33,377 nucleotides of DNA from Herbaspirillum lusitanum P6-12 (GCF_000256565.1 NZ_AJHH01000633.1:1-33377), one strand, 5' to 3'. Positions 8,043-18,571 are shown, counted from the stretch's first letter. Notes: a model not told the origin generated them from the sequence alone. Program-made: numbers and translations.

Positions 8043-8960
8043 ATGCTGATCTACATTTTGCGTCGCTTCGGTATCGCCCTGTGCGTTGCCGTGACGGTCT
8101 CCATCGTCAGTTTTTCACTGCTGCACATGTCGGGCGACCTGGCCACGGCGATCGCCGGGCCTGAAGCCAGCGCCACGCAAGTGGAAGCCATACGCGTGCA
8201 GTTCGGGCTCGACCGGCCGATGATGTCGCAGTACTTCGACTGGCTCGGCAAAGCGGTGCAACTGGATTTCGGCAAGTCGTTTTACTTTCAGGGGCCGGTC
8301 ATGGAAATGGTGGCCGAGCGCTTGCCGGTCACCATGAAGCTGGGCGGCATCGCCTTGCTGCTGGCCGTCGCCGTCGCCATTCCGCTTGGCGTGTTGGCGG
8401 CGATCTATCGCGACACCTGGCTGGACCGCGTCGCACTCCTCCTCGCGGTGGTAGGACAGGCCATGCCCAGCTTCTGGTTCGGCCTCAGCCTCATCCTGAT
8501 TTTTTCGGTGACCCTGCACTGGCTACCGGTCGCCGGCAACGAAGGCTGGGAGAATTTCGTCCTGCCGGCGATCGCTCTTGGCTATTACGCCATGCCCGCA
8601 ATGATGCGCCTGACGCGCGCCGGCATGCTGGAGGTGCTCGGTTCCGACTACATCCGTACGGCACGCGCCAAGGGCCTCAGCAAAGGCAAGGTCATCTTCA
8701 AGCATGCGCTGCGCAATGCCGTGATTCCGGTCGTCGCACTCGCTGCGGTGGAACTTGGTTTCATGCTCGGCGGCTCGGTGGTGATTGAATCGGTGTATTC
8801 GATGCAAGGCCTCGGCCAGCTCGCCTGGGACGCCATCTCGCGCAACGACTATCCGGTGGTGCAGGCGGTGGTGCTGATCATCGCGATGTTTTATATCGGC
8901 CTCACTTTCCTGGCCGACGTCATCAACGCGCTGCTCGATCCGCGCATCCGCACTCGCTGA
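8043..8960 (+). CDS. ABC importer permease, DppB type
   Basis: This 305-residue inner-membrane protein is the first permease of the peptide/nickel-type importer. It begins with a short cytoplasmic stretch and a membrane helix (YILRRFGIALCVAVTVSIVS), followed by the periplasmic DLATAIAGPEASATQVEAIR region that marks DppB-type subunits, then five further hydrophobic segments. The coupling loop that contacts the ATPase is seen as DYIRTARAKGLSKGKVIFKH, with the conserved ARAKG. The C-terminal LADVINALLDPRIR is characteristic of the family. It lies 67 bases after the binding-protein gene and 9 bases before the second permease. Confidence 0.94.
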   Translation: MLIYILRRFGIALCVAVTVSIVSFSLLHMSGDLATAIAGPEASATQVEAIRVQFGLDRPMMSQYFDWLGKAVQLDFGKSFYFQGPVMEMVAERLPVTMKLGGIALLLAVAVAIPLGVLAAIYRDTWLDRVALLLAVVGQAMPSFWFGLSLILIFSVTLHWLPVAGNEGWENFVLPAIALGYYAMPAMMRLTRAGMLEVLGSDYIRTARAKGLSKGKVIFKHALRNAVIPVVALAAVELGFMLGGSVVIESVYSMQGLGQLAWDAISRNDYPVVQAVVLIIAMFYIGLTFLADVINALLDPRIRTR

Positions 8961-8969
8961 GGAATCGCC

Positions 8970-9899
8970 ATGACGACCATTTCCACTCCTTCCATGCCGA
9001 CCAGCCAAACAACCGGTTTTGTACAGGCAACGCTCAAACCGGTGCCGCTGTGGCGGCGCAAGTTGAACCGCATGCTCGGCCATCGCGGCCTGGTGCTGGG
9101 TGCGGCCATCCTCGCCGTGATCGTCCTGGCGGCGCTGTTCGCGCCCTTGCTGGCGCCGCATGATCCCTTTGAGCAAAATGTCTCGCAACGCCTGATTCCA
9201 CCGATCTGGAACGCGCTCGGCAGTTGGGACCATGTACTCGGCACCGACAAGCTCGGCCGGGATTATCTGAGCCGCTTGATCTACGGCGCGCGCGTCTCAC
9301 TGATCATCGGTTGCGCTGCAGCGCTCATCTCCGGCGTGATCGGCACCACGCTGGGTGTTCTGGCCGGCTACTTCGGCGGCCGTGTCGATGCCTTGATCAG
9401 CTACGTCATCACTACCCGCTTGTCGATGCCGGTGGTGTTGGTTGCGCTGGCGATGGCCTCGCTGGTCGGCGGTTCATTGAAGGTCGTGATTATCCTGCTC
9501 GGCTTGCTGCTGTGGGACCGTTTCGCCGTGGTCACGCGTTCAGCGACGCAGCAGCTGCGCGACGCCGAATTCATCGCCGCCGCCAAGGCCATCGGCGCAT
9601 CGACGCCCTACATTCTGGTGCGCGAGATTTTGCCCAACATCATGAGCGCACTGATTGTCGTCATTACCCTGGAAATGGCGCATGCGATCCTGCTGGAGGC
9701 AACCTTATCCTTTCTCGGACTCGGCGTGCAGCCACCGACGCCGTCCTGGGGTCTGATGGTCTCGGAAGGAAAGTCCTACATGTTCTTCAAGCCCTGGGTC
9801 ATCGTGATTCCAGGTGTGGCATTGGCGATCCTGGTGCTCGCGATCAACCTGGTCGGCGACGGTCTGCGCGACGTCAACGCGCCTGACGGCCGCAACTGA
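8970..9899 (+). CDS. ABC importer permease, DppC type
   Basis: The second permease, 309 residues, pairs with the preceding DppB-type subunit. It has the long N-terminal cytoplasmic tail of DppC proteins, a first membrane helix around residues 44-60 (LVLGAAILAVIVLAALFAPL), the family marker HVLGTDKLGRDYLSRLIYGA, and the ATPase-coupling segment EFIAAAKAIGASTPYILVRE. The end, NLVGDGLRDVNAPDGRN, matches the usual DppC C-terminus (GD-LRD-DP in most members). The ATG has GAGGAATCGCC before it, with GAGG at acceptable spacing. Confidence 0.94.
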   Translation: MTTISTPSMPTSQTTGFVQATLKPVPLWRRKLNRMLGHRGLVLGAAILAVIVLAALFAPLLAPHDPFEQNVSQRLIPPIWNALGSWDHVLGTDKLGRDYLSRLIYGARVSLIIGCAAALISGVIGTTLGVLAGYFGGRVDALISYVITTRLSMPVVLVALAMASLVGGSLKVVIILLGLLLWDRFAVVTRSATQQLRDAEFIAAAKAIGASTPYILVREILPNIMSALIVVITLEMAHAILLEATLSFLGLGVQPPTPSWGLMVSEGKSYMFFKPWVIVIPGVALAILVLAINLVGDGLRDVNAPDGRN

Positions 9900-9912
9900 T
9901 AAGGAGACGATG

Positions 9913-10919
9913 ATGAGCGTTCTTCTCGATGTAAAAAATCTGCGTGTCGATCTGCCGACCGAAAACGGCATGCTGCACGCCGTGCGCGGCATCGACTTCC
10001 AGGTCAAGCGCGGCGAGATGTTGTGCCTGGTCGGCGAATCCGGCTGCGGCAAATCGATGACCTCGCTGGCATTGATGGGACTGTTGCCGCGCAAGGCTGT
10101 CGGCACCGCCGATCGCATGACATTTGACGGCGTCGAATTGCTTGGCCTGCCGGAAAAAAAACTGAATCAGTTGCGCGGCCAGCGCATGTCGATGATTTTT
10201 CAGGAGCCGATGACTTCTCTCAATCCTTCGTACACACTGGGAAACCAACTCTGCGAAGCCATGCTGGAAAAGCCCGGCGTCACCCGCGCCGAAGCCCGCG
10301 ATCGCGCCATCTACCTGCTGCACCGCACCGGCATCAGCAATGCCGAAGATCGTCTGCGTCAGTATCCGCACCAACTCTCCGGCGGCTTGCGTCAGCGCGT
10401 GATGATCGCCATGGCGTTGATGTGCGGTCCCGACCTGATCATTGCCGACGAGCCGACTACCGCATTGGACGTCACCATACAGGCGCAAATCCTGCGCATG
10501 ATCCGTGAACTGCAGCGCGAGTTCGGCACGGCAGTGGTCTTCATCACCCACGACCTCGGCGTGGTGTCGCGCATCGCCGATCGCGTCGCCGTGATGTACG
10601 CCGGACAGGTGGTGGAAACCGCCGACGTCGGACAACTGTTCGCCTCGCCCCGGCATCCCTATACCCGCGGTCTGCTTGACTGCATTCCCGTACGCGGCAA
10701 GACGCTGCCGGGGAGCAAGCTGCAAGCCATTCCCGGCGTGGTGCCGAGCCTGGTCGGCAATATCGGCGGCTGTGTCTTCCGCAATCGCTGTTCGCTGGCT
10801 GACGCCACCTGCGAGCAAGATCCGCCGATGCTCAATACCGCCGGCGGCGACAAGACTCACCATGTACGCTGTCACAAGGTGACGGCGGCAGACGCGCGGC
10901 AACTGAGCGAGGTGGCGGC

Positions 10920-10923
<4 letters not shown>
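9913..10923 (+). CDS. ABC importer ATPase, DppD type
   Basis: This 336-residue cytoplasmic ATPase powers the importer. Walker A is [16 protein letters not shown], the ABC signature is [15 protein letters not shown], Walker B is [13 protein letters not shown] and the switch histidine is in FITHDLGVV. The C-terminal oligopeptide-transporter extension starts with [12 protein letters not shown] and includes four cysteines ([20 protein letters not shown]), as in DppD/OppD proteins that may bind an iron-sulfur cluster. Two adjacent ATG codons occur at 9910 and 9913; AAGGAG at 9901-9906 is better spaced for the second. A frame open further upstream overlaps the permease and is ignored. The stop overlaps the next gene's start. 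Confidence 0.93.
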
Positions 10924-11783
<860 letters not shown>

Positions 11784-11925
11784 TAAAAGACAGGGAACAT
11801 GAAACGGCGCGCCGCTTTCCTGGCGCGGACGAGAACCCATGCCGACGGCAGGGCAAGTCACGCCGCTTTTCAGAACGACTTATTGATTTCATCGAATCTC
11901 ATTTATATAACCGAGGAGAAGCAAC

Positions 11926-13347
11926 ATGAGCAGAGCACAAGCCATCGCGCAGGCCAGCGCCTATTTCGACGACGGCCGTTTCATGACGGCCTTGCAGAAA
12001 CGCGTCGCCATCCGCACCGAGAGCCAGGAAGCTGCCAGCCGGCCGATTCTGTATGACTACCTGCTGCAGGAAATTCAACCTGAGCTCGAAGGTCTTGGCT
12101 TCACCTGCGAAGTGATCGACAATCCGCTGCCGGGCGGCACACCGTTCCTGCTGGCGGAGCGTCTGGAAGCCGATGCGGTCTTCACCCTGCTGACCTATGG
12201 CCATGGCGACGTCGTGCGCGGCTATGACAATCAATGGCGCGAAGGCCTCAATCCTTGGAAAATCGTCGTCGAAGGCGACCGTTGGTACGGTCGCGGCATC
12301 GCCGACAACAAGGCGCAACACACCATCAACTTCGCCGCGCTGGCCGAAGTCCTGAAACTGCGCGGCGGCAAGCTCGGCTACAACGTCAAGGTGATCCTGG
12401 AAATGGGCGAAGAAGCCGGCTCGCCGGGCCTCAAGGAAGTCGCCGAAAAATATGCAGAGAAGTTGAAATCGGATCTCTTCATTGCTTCCGACGGACCGCG
12501 TGTCAATGCGCCGACACCGACCATGTTCCTCGGCTCACGCGGCGGCTGCAATTTCGACCTGCGCGTCAATTCGCGCGACGGCGGCCACCACTCCGGCAAC
12601 TGGGGCGGCTTGCTGCGCAACCCCGGCGTGCGCCTGGCCAACGCCATCGCTTGCCTGGTCGACGGCAAGGGCCGTATCCGCGTGCCCAGCCTGCTGCCGG
12701 ATGCCTTGCCGCAGAGCGTGCGCAACGCACTGCGCAATGTCGAAGTCGGCGGTGGCCCTGACGATCCGGAGGTTGACGTGGACTGGGGGGAGCCGGGCCT
12801 GACGCCGGCCGAGCGGGTATTCGGCTGGAACACGCTGGAAGTGCTGGCGTTCAAGACCGGTAATCCGGAAATGCCGGTCAATGCGATTCCCGGCCATGCC
12901 TCGGCACATTGCCAGATCCGTTTCGTGGTCGGCAGCGACGACAAGAATTTCATCGCCAACATCCGGGCGTATCTCGACGCGCATGGTTACACCGACGTTG
13001 AGGTCACGCTGTCCGGCATCCAGTTCACCGCGACCCGCCTCAATCCGGACGATGAATGGGTACGCTGGGGTCTGGCGTCGATGCAGGAGACCAGCGGCAA
13101 GCAGCCGACCTTGTTGCCCAATCTGGGCGGCTCGTTGCCCAACGACGTGTTCTCCGACGTGCTCGGCTTGCCGACACTGTGGGTGCCGCACTCGTATCCT
13201 GCCTGCTCGCAGCATGCACCCAACGAGCATATACTTGCCAGCGTATCGCGCGAGTCATTGCAAGTCATGGCCGGCTTGTTCTGGGATTTGTCAGAACAGG
13301 GCGAGCAAGTGCTGGCGCGCAGAACAATGCTCGCCGTCGCGGCCTAG
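11926..13347 (+). CDS. M20-family metallopeptidase (dipeptidase-like)
   Basis: This 473-residue cytoplasmic enzyme has the two-zinc site of the M20 family: the first ligand histidine in YGHGDVV, the bridging aspartate in GRGIADNKAQ, the catalytic glutamate pair in EMGEEAGSPG, an aspartate in ASDGPR and the last histidine in SQHAPNEH. The dimerisation domain is inserted in the middle (starting near SRGGCNFDLRVNS). Members hydrolyse dipeptides or N-acyl amino acids; exact specificity cannot be told. GAGGAG seven bases before the ATG gives a strong start. It follows the transporter operon after 142 bases with no clear terminator, so it is probably part of the same uptake-and-hydrolysis system. 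Confidence 0.9.
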   Translation: MSRAQAIAQASAYFDDGRFMTALQKRVAIRTESQEAASRPILYDYLLQEIQPELEGLGFTCEVIDNPLPGGTPFLLAERLEADAVFTLLTYGHGDVVRGYDNQWREGLNPWKIVVEGDRWYGRGIADNKAQHTINFAALAEVLKLRGGKLGYNVKVILEMGEEAGSPGLKEVAEKYAEKLKSDLFIASDGPRVNAPTPTMFLGSRGGCNFDLRVNSRDGGHHSGNWGGLLRNPGVRLANAIACLVDGKGRIRVPSLLPDALPQSVRNALRNVEVGGGPDDPEVDVDWGEPGLTPAERVFGWNTLEVLAFKTGNPEMPVNAIPGHASAHCQIRFVVGSDDKNFIANIRAYLDAHGYTDVEVTLSGIQFTATRLNPDDEWVRWGLASMQETSGKQPTLLPNLGGSLPNDVFSDVLGLPTLWVPHSYPACSQHAPNEHILASVSRESLQVMAGLFWDLSEQGEQVLARRTMLAVAA

Positions 13348-13371
13348 GAGCCGAATTTCCGGAGTGAACAC

Positions 13372-14553
13372 ATGAGTACAGAGTTTTGCCGGATCGCCGA
13401 TCTGGACGACGTCAAGGATGAGCTGGTCGGGATCCGCCGTCACATCCACCAGCATCCCGAATTGTCATATGAAGAAGTCGATACCGCAGCGCTGGTGGCG
13501 GCACGCCTGGAAAGCTGGGGCTATGCCGTCGCGCGCAACATCGGCGGCCACGGCCTGGTCGCCACCTTGCGTTCCGGCAGCAGCACGCGCAGCATCGGCG
13601 TGCGCGCCGATATGGATGCGCTGCCGATCAACGAAATGACCGGCCTCTCCTATGCCAGCGAACGCCAGGGGAAAATGCACGCCTGCGGCCACGACGGCCA
13701 CACCGCGATGTTGCTCGGCGCGGCGTTGCAGTTGTCGCGCACGCGCAATTTCGACGGCACCGTCAACCTGATCTTTCAACCGGCGGAAGAAGCCGGCTTC
13801 AACAGCGGCGCCGTACAGATGATCAGGGATGGATTGTTCGAACGCTTTCCCTGCGATGCGATCTTCGGCATGCACAATCATCCGGGGGTGGAAACTGGCA
13901 CCTTCATGTTTCGCGCCGGCCCGTTCATGGCAGCTTGCGACACGGTAAAGATCAAGATCCTCGGCAAGGGTAGCCACGCAGCGCGTCCGCACCAGTCGAT
14001 CGATCCGCTGGTCGCCGCCAGCAGTCTGGTGATGGCTTTGCAGACCGTGGTGTCACGCAATATCGATCCGATGGAAGCTGCGGTGGTGACGGTCGGTTCG
14101 CTGCACGCCGGCCATGCAGCCAATGTGATTCCGGAGCATGCCACGATGGAACTGAGCGTGCGCTCCTTCAAGCAAGAGGTGCGCGAACTGCTGGAGCAGC
14201 GCATCCGCGCGCTGGTGCAATCTCACGTTGAAGGTTACGGCGCCAAAGCGGAAGTCGAGTACATCCGCGGCTATCCGGTGCTGGTCAATTCAGAGGCTGA
14301 AACCGAGTTCGCGAAACAGATCGCGGTGGAACTGGTCGGCGCAGACAAGATCATTCCGTCGTTCCCGCCGATCGCCGGCAGCGAAGATTTCGCCTATTTC
14401 CTGCAGCAGCGTCCGGGTTGTTTTCTACGCGTCGGCAACGGTGCAGGAAAGCCGATGCTGCACAACGCGCACTATGACTTCAGCGACGACAATGTCACTG
14501 TGGGTGCGGCTTACTGGACGCGTCTGGTGGAACGGTACTTGCAGGCGCAATAA
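13372..14553 (+). CDS. M20D-family amidohydrolase (aminoacylase/hippurate hydrolase-like)
   Basis: This 393-residue enzyme belongs to the M20D branch, which removes acyl groups from N-acyl amino acids (hippurate, N-acetyl derivatives, indole-acetyl amino acids). Typical motifs are RADMDALPINE, the metal ligands in MHACGHDGHTAMLLGAA, FQPAEEAGFNSGA, MHNHPG, and the dimerisation-domain GKGSHAARPHQSIDP. The cysteine of ACGHDGH is the metal ligand that distinguishes M20D from other M20 branches. It starts 24 bases after the M20 peptidase gene and is probably co-transcribed. In a strain carrying acdS, cleavage of plant N-acyl or auxin conjugates is conceivable, but the sequence does not show this. 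Confidence 0.92.
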   Translation: MSTEFCRIADLDDVKDELVGIRRHIHQHPELSYEEVDTAALVAARLESWGYAVARNIGGHGLVATLRSGSSTRSIGVRADMDALPINEMTGLSYASERQGKMHACGHDGHTAMLLGAALQLSRTRNFDGTVNLIFQPAEEAGFNSGAVQMIRDGLFERFPCDAIFGMHNHPGVETGTFMFRAGPFMAACDTVKIKILGKGSHAARPHQSIDPLVAASSLVMALQTVVSRNIDPMEAAVVTVGSLHAGHAANVIPEHATMELSVRSFKQEVRELLEQRIRALVQSHVEGYGAKAEVEYIRGYPVLVNSEAETEFAKQIAVELVGADKIIPSFPPIAGSEDFAYFLQQRPGCFLRVGNGAGKPMLHNAHYDFSDDNVTVGAAYWTRLVERYLQAQ

Positions 14554-14588
14554 GCCCAACGAAAAAATCCGCCTTGCCCATGGTCGCG

Positions 14589-16034
14589 TTAAAGATGCAT
14601 CGAATTGACTGGCTTCGCGCTTATCTGGACGTTGTTTCGTCCGTTCCCCTTGGCCGCATATAGCGCGCCGTCAGCGGCATTCAACACTGCATTGATGGAA
14701 TCATGGACTGTGCTGTCGTACATGGCTGCGCCGATGCTCGCCGAAATATGGCCAATTTGGCTTTTCGCGTGTGGGATATTGAGTGCTTCGATTGCATCCC
14801 GAATTTTCTCGCCGACGTGGAGGGCCCCGTCTGCGTCTGTTTCCGCCAGCACGACGATGAACTCTTCTCCACCATAGCGTGCAGCGAGGTCCGAACTCCG
14901 CGGCAACTGCGTGGAGATGGCGCGGGAGACGGATACAAGAACGTCGTCTCCTTTTTGATGGCCATAGGTGTCGTTGTAAAATTTAAAGTAATCGACATCG
15001 ATGAACAGAATCGAAAATATCCCCCTGCTGCGCCGGCTTCTGCTCCACAGATCGCCCAGCGCGTTGTCCAGCGCGCGCCGATTGAGCAGCTTCGTCAAGT
15101 CGTCGACAGACACCAGTTCCTGCAATCTGTCCTCGGCCCGACGTCGTTTCTTGAGCTCGTTTCGCAATATGTAAAAAAGCGCCATGCAGACGACGGTGAA
15201 GACCAGCATCGCACCGCCGAGAGCGTAGAGGCTTTCCGTCCAATGGCTGAAAATATGCTTTTCGGAACGACCGACAAAGACAACCAGCTGCGTCCCGGGA
15301 ACATTCCGGAAGGCGTACAAACGTTTTACGCCATCGGTGACAGCCCGGGCGAAGAAGCTGCCGCTCTCCTGTTGAATCAGCGATTTTATCCGCAAGAAAT
15401 TGTCGCTGGAACTGATGTCGCGACCAATCATTGACGCAGCATACGGCAGCCGCATATAGACCACGCCGCTGCGAGCGTAGAGAGACATCACGCCATCTTC
15501 GCCCAACGCAATTCCGCTGAACAGTTCACGAAAATAGGAAAGATCGAGAGCCATGACCACGACACCCGCAAAACTGCCGTCTTGATTGGACAGGCGCTTG
15601 GACAAGACGACGACCTGAAGCTCCCGATCGAACTTGGCCGTAATGGGCGGCGAAATATACAGGCCGGTTTCCGGCCGGTCTCGCTGAACCGTGAAATAGA
15701 GGCGATCGCCGTACGTATTGGCCGGGGTACCCGGCAGGGACGACACCGCGACTTTTCCAGCGGCGTCAAGCACCGCCATGACCATCACATGCTTCGCCGC
15801 AGCCACGCTGCCGAAAAGGTAGGAATATTGCTGGTTGTGGGTCAGCTGCCGAAACAGGGGATCTTGATAGCGATTAGCCAGGGCATCCAGAGACAACGAC
15901 AGTATCTCTATATTCCGCACGATGTCGCGCTGAGCCATCAGCGTGATGTTTTGCGACGTCTCGACAGCGTATTGGCTTGCTTCCTCATGACTCTTGTACA
16001 GCATCCAGCCAAACAAGCCGAATACCATTGCCAT
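14589..16034 (-). CDS. membrane-bound diguanylate cyclase with a dCache sensor domain
   Basis: The 481-residue product makes cyclic di-GMP in response to a periplasmic signal. Layout: a short first membrane helix, a periplasmic double-Cache sensor (about residues 20-265, with YFTVQRDRPETGLYISPP and VVVMALDLSYFRELF), a second helix (about 270-290, ALGGAMLVFTVVCMALFYIL), then a GGDEF domain. The active-site motif is GGEEF, and an inhibitory RxxD site (RSSD) sits exactly five residues before it, so product inhibition is expected. The start is uncertain. The first ATG at 16034 leaves a short first helix, while the frame stays open to about 16087 with helix-like residues but no standard start codon. 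It converges on the amidohydrolase gene with 35 bases between. Confidence 0.88.
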   Translation of the reverse strand: MAMVFGLFGWMLYKSHEEASQYAVETSQNITLMAQRDIVRNIEILSLSLDALANRYQDPLFRQLTHNQQYSYLFGSVAAAKHVMVMAVLDAAGKVAVSSLPGTPANTYGDRLYFTVQRDRPETGLYISPPITAKFDRELQVVVLSKRLSNQDGSFAGVVVMALDLSYFRELFSGIALGEDGVMSLYARSGVVYMRLPYAASMIGRDISSSDNFLRIKSLIQQESGSFFARAVTDGVKRLYAFRNVPGTQLVVFVGRSEKHIFSHWTESLYALGGAMLVFTVVCMALFYILRNELKKRRRAEDRLQELVSVDDLTKLLNRRALDNALGDLWSRSRRSRGIFSILFIDVDYFKFYNDTYGHQKGDDVLVSVSRAISTQLPRSSDLAARYGGEEFIVVLAETDADGALHVGEKIRDAIEALNIPHAKSQIGHISASIGAAMYDSTVHDSINAVLNAADGALYAAKGNGRNNVQISAKPVNSMHL

Positions 16035-16092
16035 CAACAGAGCCGCACTTATTTTAAGAGCCTTCCCTAAACGCTTAATTTTAAAACCCCAT

Positions 16093-16644
16093 CTGTTCTA
16101 TTTGTTTGATCGCAAGCATGACAACGCTTCCGCCCCTGAATCCGACAGCCGTAATTAACGCACAAAAGCCTGTGTTTCAACAGCTTGCCGAAACGGAACG
16201 TATGCCACAGACGACATTTACTCTTGGCTGCACGTGCAGTCTTCCGTGCTAACTATTTCATGTAGTTAAACCATCGGAACATGCCGAACGCTTGCCTTCA
16301 TGCCCCGGCAGCGTCGCGTCGGGAGCACGGATCGCATGTCAATCAAGAACGACAAAAACGGCTATCGAGGATAGATTGTTTCTTTGACAATATTTTCAAA
16401 AATGCTATTTCTTCTCTCGCGAAGCAGCTGATTTACAGGTACTTGGCCACCCTCGCTATCCGAACCTGATTGGAGTGACCCCATCTTGTGCGCAATAATT
16501 AAGCGTGCAATTTGCGTGTTTTGAAATCAACGCTTTACAGACCGTGTCGATATCAAAACGACACCGAAAAGTGTGCAATATCTAATGCGCACTTAATTCT
16601 TAAATACACTTTTTTATAATGACGAAGCACCCTGGCAAACCCTG
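16093..16644. other. non-coding gap between the diguanylate cyclase and the IS21 fragment
   Basis: About 550 A+T-rich bases without a supportable gene. It should hold the diguanylate cyclase promoter. A perfect 12-base palindrome CTGCACGTGCAG lies at 16228-16239, about 190 bases upstream of that gene, and could be a regulator site. TTGGAGTGACCCC near 16471-16483 resembles CTGGAGTGAACCC at 17063-17075 beyond the transposase fragment. A short plus-strand frame at 16281-16469 has no ribosome-binding site and no recognisable content. Confidence 0.6.
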
Positions 16645-17019
16645 CTATAAATCAGCATTACGGCTAAGTGTGTTCCTTTGCTGGCAGAATTGCCCCCTAT
16701 CTAACTGATTTACCTTCCACTGCCTAGCGAGCGCGGCAACGCGATCATAAGAGCCTTCAAATCCCAACACACACAAGTCTGCATGCATCTGCTTGAGGCT
16801 GCGTTTTTGCTTCCTAGATTTGGTGGATTCGGTTTTAATCCATGCTGATAGTTTGATGGCTGAACGTTGATCGGCGTAGGCTGGCTCTACAGTTTCAGAG
16901 CACAGGTAGCGTCTAACGGTGTTTCTGGAGATACCAAGTCGCTTGGCGATCTCCCTTAGCGATATCTGGTCACGCAGGTGCCAGTGCCGAATAATTCCTA
17001 GTAATGCCACGTCGATCAC
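16645..17019 (-). mobile_element. truncated IS21-family transposase gene (istA fragment)
   Basis: The 124-codon frame encodes the N-terminal part of an IS21-type IstA transposase: a helix-turn-helix with ISLREIAKRLGISRNTVRRY at residues 19-38, then the region KSRKQKRSLKQMHADLCVLG and SYDRVAALARQWK. Full IstA is roughly 350-500 residues. After about residue 105 the sequence stops matching the family (QLDRGQFCQQRNTLS) and ends, so the catalytic DDE domain and the partner istB are missing. A GTG at 17019 preceded by AGGAG is the likely original start. This is a dead remnant. It lies where the G+C-rich left half meets the A+T-richer right half, suggesting a past insertion or rearrangement point. 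Confidence 0.75.
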
Positions 17020-17110
17020 TCCAATCTCCTACCTGATTTCTTAGGTACGATTGTGTCTTAAACTGGAGTGAACCCTCGGGCTGGACCAAGGTTGATCGAG
17101 AAACTAAGCC

Positions 17111-18454
17111 TCAGGCGAGTTTTTCTTTCGCGGTTTCGTGAACAGTCAGCAAAGCTAATAAGCTGAGCACAGCAGCCGCGATCAATAGAAACGCTGGAGA
17201 CTTAAGATTGCCGGTGGTGGCCATCAGACTGGTCGCCAAATAAGGGGTGACACCACCGCCAAGGATAGCTCCAATATTGATACTGAAAGCCATTCCTGTG
17301 TATCTGACCTTGGTGGGAAACTGTTCTGCATACGTGGGATAGCCAACGGACTGCACGATCGGTAGTGGCAACGCCATGATGAACATCGCCAACGCCGCCA
17401 ATGGCAAGCTTTGCTGGTCCATCAGGAACATCATCGGCCAGACCAGTACCATATAGCCAATGAAGCCGATCGCCAACACGGGACGACGCCCCCAACGATC
17501 CGACAGGCTACCGAAGAATGGCATGAGCATCGCCATTGTCACACCGACAGCCGCCATGATCCAATAAATCGCCGTCTTGTCATACTTTAAATAGGTCGTC
17601 ATGTAGATGTTCATGAAGACCAGGCCGACGTAATAACCCACGTTTTGACCAAAGGCCAAGGCCATTACTTTGAATATTTTTCCCGGGTGTTGGGTCAAAA
17701 CCTCCCGCAGAGGCGCCTTTACTGGCTCGTTGTGCGCCTGGAACTCTTGAAACGCTGCCGACTCTTCAACGCGCCGACGCACGGCTGTCGAAATCAGCAC
17801 CATCGGAATAGCCAGCAAGAACGGGATACGCCATCCCCATTCGGCCATCTGCGCGGGTGTGAGCAACACCGAGGTGATGCCGCACAATGCTGCGGCCACC
17901 GCACCACCGACCGCTACGCCGACAGGTGTGAAGGCGCCATAGAATCCTCGCTTGCCAGGCGGAGCACACTCTGCCACGTAGGCCGCTGCACCTGTCACTT
18001 CACCGCCCGCAAAAAATCCTTGCACCAAGCGTACCAGCAGCAGCATCAAGGGTGCGAGAATCCCAGCCGTGGACGCTGTCGGTAGCAAACCGATCAGGCC
18101 TGTCGCAATACCCATGCCGATCACGGTAACGAGCAGTATGCCCCGACGACCGATTCTGTCCCCCAAGCGGCCGAGCACGATACCGCCGATGGGGCGCATC
18201 AAGAAAGCACTCCCGAACACGGCCAGGATGGCAAGCAACGAGGCGGTAGCGTCCGTGCTCGGAAAAAACAAAGGACCAATAGTTGCGGCCATGTACCCAT
18301 ACACACCGAATTCATAATATTCGATTGCCGTACCTGCAGATGCTGCGATTGCAGCTTTGCGGGCGGTAGCACGGGCCTGCGGATCTAACTTATCAGCGAT
18401 GCCGGCCTCTGCCGCTGGTGATGAGTTACTACTGAGGCTATTCGCGGTATTCAT
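17111..18454 (-). CDS. MHS-family (MFS) metabolite:proton symporter
   Basis: This 447-residue inner-membrane transporter has twelve predicted hydrophobic segments and the hallmarks of the metabolite:H+ symporter branch of the major facilitator superfamily: GTAIEYYEFGVYGYMAA in the first helix, GRLGDRIGRRGILLVTVIGM in the loop after helix 2, and VQGFFAGGEVTGAAAYVAE in helix 4. Family members import carboxylates such as 2-oxoglutarate, proline or shikimate. As the last gene of the biotin carboxylase-pxpBCA operon it probably imports that pathway's substrate (5-oxoproline or a related lactam or acid), which is inference from position. AGAGGTC precedes the ATG at suitable spacing. A 164-base gap with a hairpin separates it from the biotin carrier gene. 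Confidence 0.9.
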   Translation of the reverse strand: MNTANSLSSNSSPAAEAGIADKLDPQARATARKAAIAASAGTAIEYYEFGVYGYMAATIGPLFFPSTDATASLLAILAVFGSAFLMRPIGGIVLGRLGDRIGRRGILLVTVIGMGIATGLIGLLPTASTAGILAPLMLLLVRLVQGFFAGGEVTGAAAYVAECAPPGKRGFYGAFTPVGVAVGGAVAAALCGITSVLLTPAQMAEWGWRIPFLLAIPMVLISTAVRRRVEESAAFQEFQAHNEPVKAPLREVLTQHPGKIFKVMALAFGQNVGYYVGLVFMNIYMTTYLKYDKTAIYWIMAAVGVTMAMLMPFFGSLSDRWGRRPVLAIGFIGYMVLVWPMMFLMDQQSLPLAALAMFIMALPLPIVQSVGYPTYAEQFPTKVRYTGMAFSINIGAILGGGVTPYLATSLMATTGNLKSPAFLLIAAAVLSLLALLTVHETAKEKLA

Positions 18455-18571
18455 TCTTGACCTCTTTGGTTGACTACAAGAAGCACTCTTTCGAGTGAAA
18501 ATTTCAGGCGTAAAAATTCCTCCGACAAGCCGTAAGGGCTCTTCGAAACCTGGTTTACATCTGGGGGTTCT

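Noticed and set aside
11808-11826. Near-palindrome GAAACGGCGCGCCGCTTTC after the ATPase gene as a terminator
   Set aside because: It has no loop and no following T-run, so it cannot be called a terminator.
14703-15434. 243-codon plus-strand frame across the diguanylate cyclase
   Set aside because: It overlaps the GGEEF domain on the opposite strand and has no domain signature.
16471-17075. TGGAGTGA-type words as terminal inverted repeats of the IS21 remnant
   Set aside because: The two copies are in direct, not inverted, orientation, and short matches of this size can occur by chance.
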